NCBI RefSeq assembly: GCF_900564155.1
Contig: NZ_LS999839.1
Span: 1,299,097 to 1,363,096, forward strand
Source: Pedobacter schmidteae
Lineage (GTDB): Bacteria; Bacteroidota; Bacteroidia; Sphingobacteriales; Sphingobacteriaceae
Direction of reading: 5' to 3'
Length of the DNA stretch: 64,000 nt
The position numbers and the translations under genes are program-made. Within the stretch, counting starts at the first letter, position 1; every line of letters begins with the position of its first letter. This document shows, in pieces, positions 62,401 to 64,000 of this stretch. The notes beneath the pieces were generated by a model. The model did no database searches. It worked only from the letters and a program-made list of their open reading frames with translations, and was not told the origin of the DNA.

Positions 62401-62460
62401 GATAATCTTGGCGTGCCAGCTACCAGAGGTTTTGATTTAGGTTTAAAGTTAACTTTATAA
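59416..62460 (+). CDS. SusC/RagA TonB-dependent transporter (cassette 4)
   Basis: 1014 residues from ATG 59416, which gives a clean signal peptide (KKKLLMLFLGIALLTTQVIA); an upstream TTG at 59407 is ignored. Regulatory domain (ITVTGKVTSAADGLPLPGVS), TonB box HEVAVTAFG, plug (VVNALQGKVAGVQITNSS, LFILDGIPVDNN, ETITVLKGPAAAALYGIRAA) and barrel ending in GFDLGLKLTL. Upstream are single copies of the repeat unit (TTGCAGGATT at 59299-59308, TTGCGCGTGA at 59361-59370). Confidence 0.95.
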   Translation: MKKKLLMLFLGIALLTTQVIAQQITVTGKVTSAADGLPLPGVSVKIKGKSGGTTTDAQGRYSIEAANNDVLAFSFIGMTAQELPINGAKVLNVKLVEDSRILHEVAVTAFGVKQEVRSLGFSTQNVKAQELVESQQPNVVNALQGKVAGVQITNSSGAAGASANIMIRGGSSLSGNNQPLFILDGIPVDNNTPVSQGGLVASVAPASNRAIDINPEDIETITVLKGPAAAALYGIRAASGAIVITTKKGSGGAARVTYLNNFSFDHVNKLPELQSQYKQGEQGAYNATALGSWGPAFTSGEQIYDNLGGIFKNAFAQTHDLSVSGSTEQTHYYTSGSFLEQGSIVDNSTFGKKSFRINADTKIGEKLTLGGSANYIRTDRNYVTQGSFNGVMGALSWPRNLDMKDYLKPDGTQKIINTTGTDNPYWTIKNKPFTSKVNRMIVQGNLDYNPFSFLNFTYRIGTDYYSEVFKSIRMPSTLEPNVLKGAINQSVANNQLTTSTAILTAKKSLSDFNFSLAVGNNIEVSSVQTTTSTALNFLDPTFASINNSKPTDRTVSESLIRRRIFSWFGDFTVDWKGIAYVNFKGRNDWSSTLPVKDFSFFYPSVSGALIVSDLLKEMGAKSDDRIFSYGKIRFAHAGVGKDARAYQLVTPLNTLTNDFTINPRGFIINSNGSFGNPLLVPEFTRSFEFGADFRFLKNRLGIDATYYFSRSNNQILDLRTPPSSGSFLATLNGGAIRNKGVEVILTGKPVMGSEFKWSIDVNFAHNTSVVKELPGKIDRIELSDAWAANNVAQGAAFLGGSLFGINGNVWKRNAQGQLLLTNAGYPQVAPALANIGDRNPKFTMGITNTFNYKDFMFSFMVDIRSGGKVFNATENTLVRSGLSLKTLDRGTRVFDGIIESTGVQNTIAVPLNQNYYQTIYANQGYDFVEDGSWTRLRYATLTYKLPTQYLGKLKIKGLSFTATGRNLILITNYSGVDPEVSGSGAGVGGTGSFGFDNLGVPATRGFDLGLKLTL

Positions 62461-62475
62461 GGAGGAGAATTGATT

Positions 62476-64000
62476 ATGACTATGATATATAAAAAAGGAA
62501 TAGCATGCCTTGTTTTAGGAACCATCCTTTTAACCAGTTCTTGTAAGAAGTTTCTGGATGTGAATGTAGATCCCAATAACCCAACACATGTAAGTGCTGC
62601 AAACCGGTTGGTTGGAGCCATTACTACGTCAAATGGAGCAGCAATGTGGCGTGGATCAAGAGAAATTGCGGGTGTAACCCAATATGGTGTAACCAAGCTA
62701 TTAACGGGCACAAACTTGAATGCGGAGACCTGGCGCTTTACGGCCAGTTATTTTGCCTGGCAGAATACTTATGTGTTTACCATGCCTAATTGTGTGGATC
62801 TGATTAATTTAGGTGAAGAAGAGGGGAGCCCATGTTTTGTTGGTGCAGGAAAAACATTGCTGGCGATGAACTTTGGTATGCTTGCTGACCAGTACGGTGC
62901 TATTGTAATCGATGAATTTTATAATGGAAAAACGCAGATCGCTTTAACACCAAAAATGCAGGATCAACAGACTGCTTATCAACGCATAGATAAGCTGTTG
63001 GATGATGCCATCGTTGCATTTAATAGTCCGACCAACAACACCACCTTAAACTCTGCGGCGGGGGATATCATGTACCAGGGAAATATTGATAAATGGAAAC
63101 GTTTTGCCTGGGCATTGAAAGCCAGGTATCTGAACCATTTATCTAAAAAAACTGCTTTGTATAATCCGACGAAGATTATAGAGGCCTGTGGGAATGCTTT
63201 TAATGCTGATGGTATGGATGCTGAGTTTCCTTATCTGGCTGGTGCATTGCCTACAGATGAAAACCCATGGTTTAGTTGGGGAGGCTTTGTTGTGCCAGCA
63301 GTAGATCCTAATGATAATGCTTATAACCCAAGGTATTTTGCATGGAGCCAGTTTTTCGTAAATATGTTGACTACGTTACCTGTTACGAATACGGTAAGAC
63401 AAGATCCAAGAATCAGCAAAATAATGCAGGCCGCAGTTTCTGATGGACAGTATCGTGGTTTAAGATCGGGAGGTGGTTTGATAGCCGGACAAGGTATTTT
63501 GGCCAACGGGCAGCCGGGAGATGCTACAAAGAAAAATGCGAATGACTACGGACGCTTTAGCAATAGCGGTTTTTATACCAAACAAACGTCTCCTTTTCCT
63601 TTTATCACTTATTCTGAAGTGAAATTGATAGAGGCAGAAGCTCGTTTGAGATCTGGTGATATACCAGGGGCGCTTCTGGCTTATGAGGAGGGGGTAAAAT
63701 CAAATATGCGCAAGCTGGGGGTTGCTGCGGTAGATATTAATACTTACTGGGCTGCTCAGGTGGCGGATGGATTAGCTGCTCATTTTGCCAATCTTACACA
63801 GGGCTTAAGTCATATTATGAGGCAAAAATATATATCCTTATGTTTGAACCCTGAAACCTGGGTAGATATGCGGAGGTCTGATTTTAGTCAGGCTATTTAT
63901 GGCCCTTCATTGGTTAGGCCATTGAACCTGAACACGACGATATTTGATGCGGGTAATCCCAATCAGTGGATCAGGGGGATGGTGTATGAAAGTAATGAAG
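62476..64000 (+). CDS. SusD-like outer-membrane lipoprotein (cassette 4), 3' end outside window
   Basis: The frame opens at ATG 62476 and is open to the last base, giving at least 508 residues. Lipobox LTSSCKKFLDVNVDPNNP, then SusD-like_2 features (NIDKWKRFAWALKARYLNHL, FPFITYSEVKLIEAEARL, RQKYISLCLNPETWVDMRRS). The leader contains TAAGGAGGAG (62458-62467), a Shine-Dalgarno-like sequence about 10 nt from the start, which is unusual for Bacteroidetes. Starts 15 nt after susC4. Confidence 0.9.
   Translation, partial: MTMIYKKGIACLVLGTILLTSSCKKFLDVNVDPNNPTHVSAANRLVGAITTSNGAAMWRGSREIAGVTQYGVTKLLTGTNLNAETWRFTASYFAWQNTYVFTMPNCVDLINLGEEEGSPCFVGAGKTLLAMNFGMLADQYGAIVIDEFYNGKTQIALTPKMQDQQTAYQRIDKLLDDAIVAFNSPTNNTTLNSAAGDIMYQGNIDKWKRFAWALKARYLNHLSKKTALYNPTKIIEACGNAFNADGMDAEFPYLAGALPTDENPWFSWGGFVVPAVDPNDNAYNPRYFAWSQFFVNMLTTLPVTNTVRQDPRISKIMQAAVSDGQYRGLRSGGGLIAGQGILANGQPGDATKKNANDYGRFSNSGFYTKQTSPFPFITYSEVKLIEAEARLRSGDIPGALLAYEEGVKSNMRKLGVAAVDINTYWAAQVADGLAAHFANLTQGLSHIMRQKYISLCLNPETWVDMRRSDFSQAIYGPSLVRPLNLNTTIFDAGNPNQWIRGMVYESNE

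Overview
The window is chromosomal DNA of a Bacteroidetes bacterium, most likely Sphingobacteriaceae (Pedobacter-like). Supporting signs are four susC/susD pairs, a GldD lipoprotein, futalosine-pathway menaquinone genes, promoters of the Bacteroidetes type (TTTG ... TAnnTTTG) and almost no Shine-Dalgarno sequences. Assignments rest on reading translated sequence and motifs by eye; no database search was run.

Region 1 (1-3.1 kb). A partial Lrp/AsnC regulator is divergent from two tandem class-II tRNA-like genes that have a Leu-like D-loop, an over-long variable arm and GUC in the anticodon position. Small genes follow (SRPBCC, DUF1801, GNAT, a four-helix membrane protein), then a trp attenuator with a short leader peptide containing Trp-Gln-Trp.

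Region 2 (3.1-14.7 kb). trpE-trpG-trpC (no trpD) runs into hflX and rbfA. A TonB-C-domain protein, a lipid kinase divergent from an App1-like phosphatidate phosphatase, aat, a large SNF2 helicase and a DUF2807 exported protein preceded by a LytTR-type direct repeat follow.

Region 3 (14.9-30.9 kb). Housekeeping genes: a TPR protein, comA-like phosphosulfolactate synthase, aroE, gldD, an MBL hydrolase, a LolE/FtsX-type permease, an NlpE-like lipoprotein, mqnD-mqnB, a PTPS-folE pair, fabD, a 1240-residue NtrY-like histidine kinase, a coiled-coil membrane protein and a GHL10 glycoside hydrolase.

Region 4 (31-64 kb). An amino-sugar block. After an M16 protease come a NagX-like acyltransferase, a NagB/PIG-L fusion, a class-I glutamine amidotransferase and anmK. 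Four susC-susD cassettes follow, interrupted by a DeoR-type repressor and accompanied by surface lipoproteins (DUF4397, an unknown one, PKD/beta-propeller) and one GH18 glycosidase. The likely logic is that SusCD systems and GH18 capture and cut a GlcNAc-containing glycan (chitin, peptidoglycan or N-glycan are all possible), NagX/AnmK/NagB process the amino sugars, and DeoR senses a phosphorylated intermediate. The upstream regions of DeoR/susC2 and susC3 carry clusters of a 10-bp tandem repeat (consensus WTGCGKGWTT) that is the best candidate for the DeoR operator. The last susD runs off the window end.
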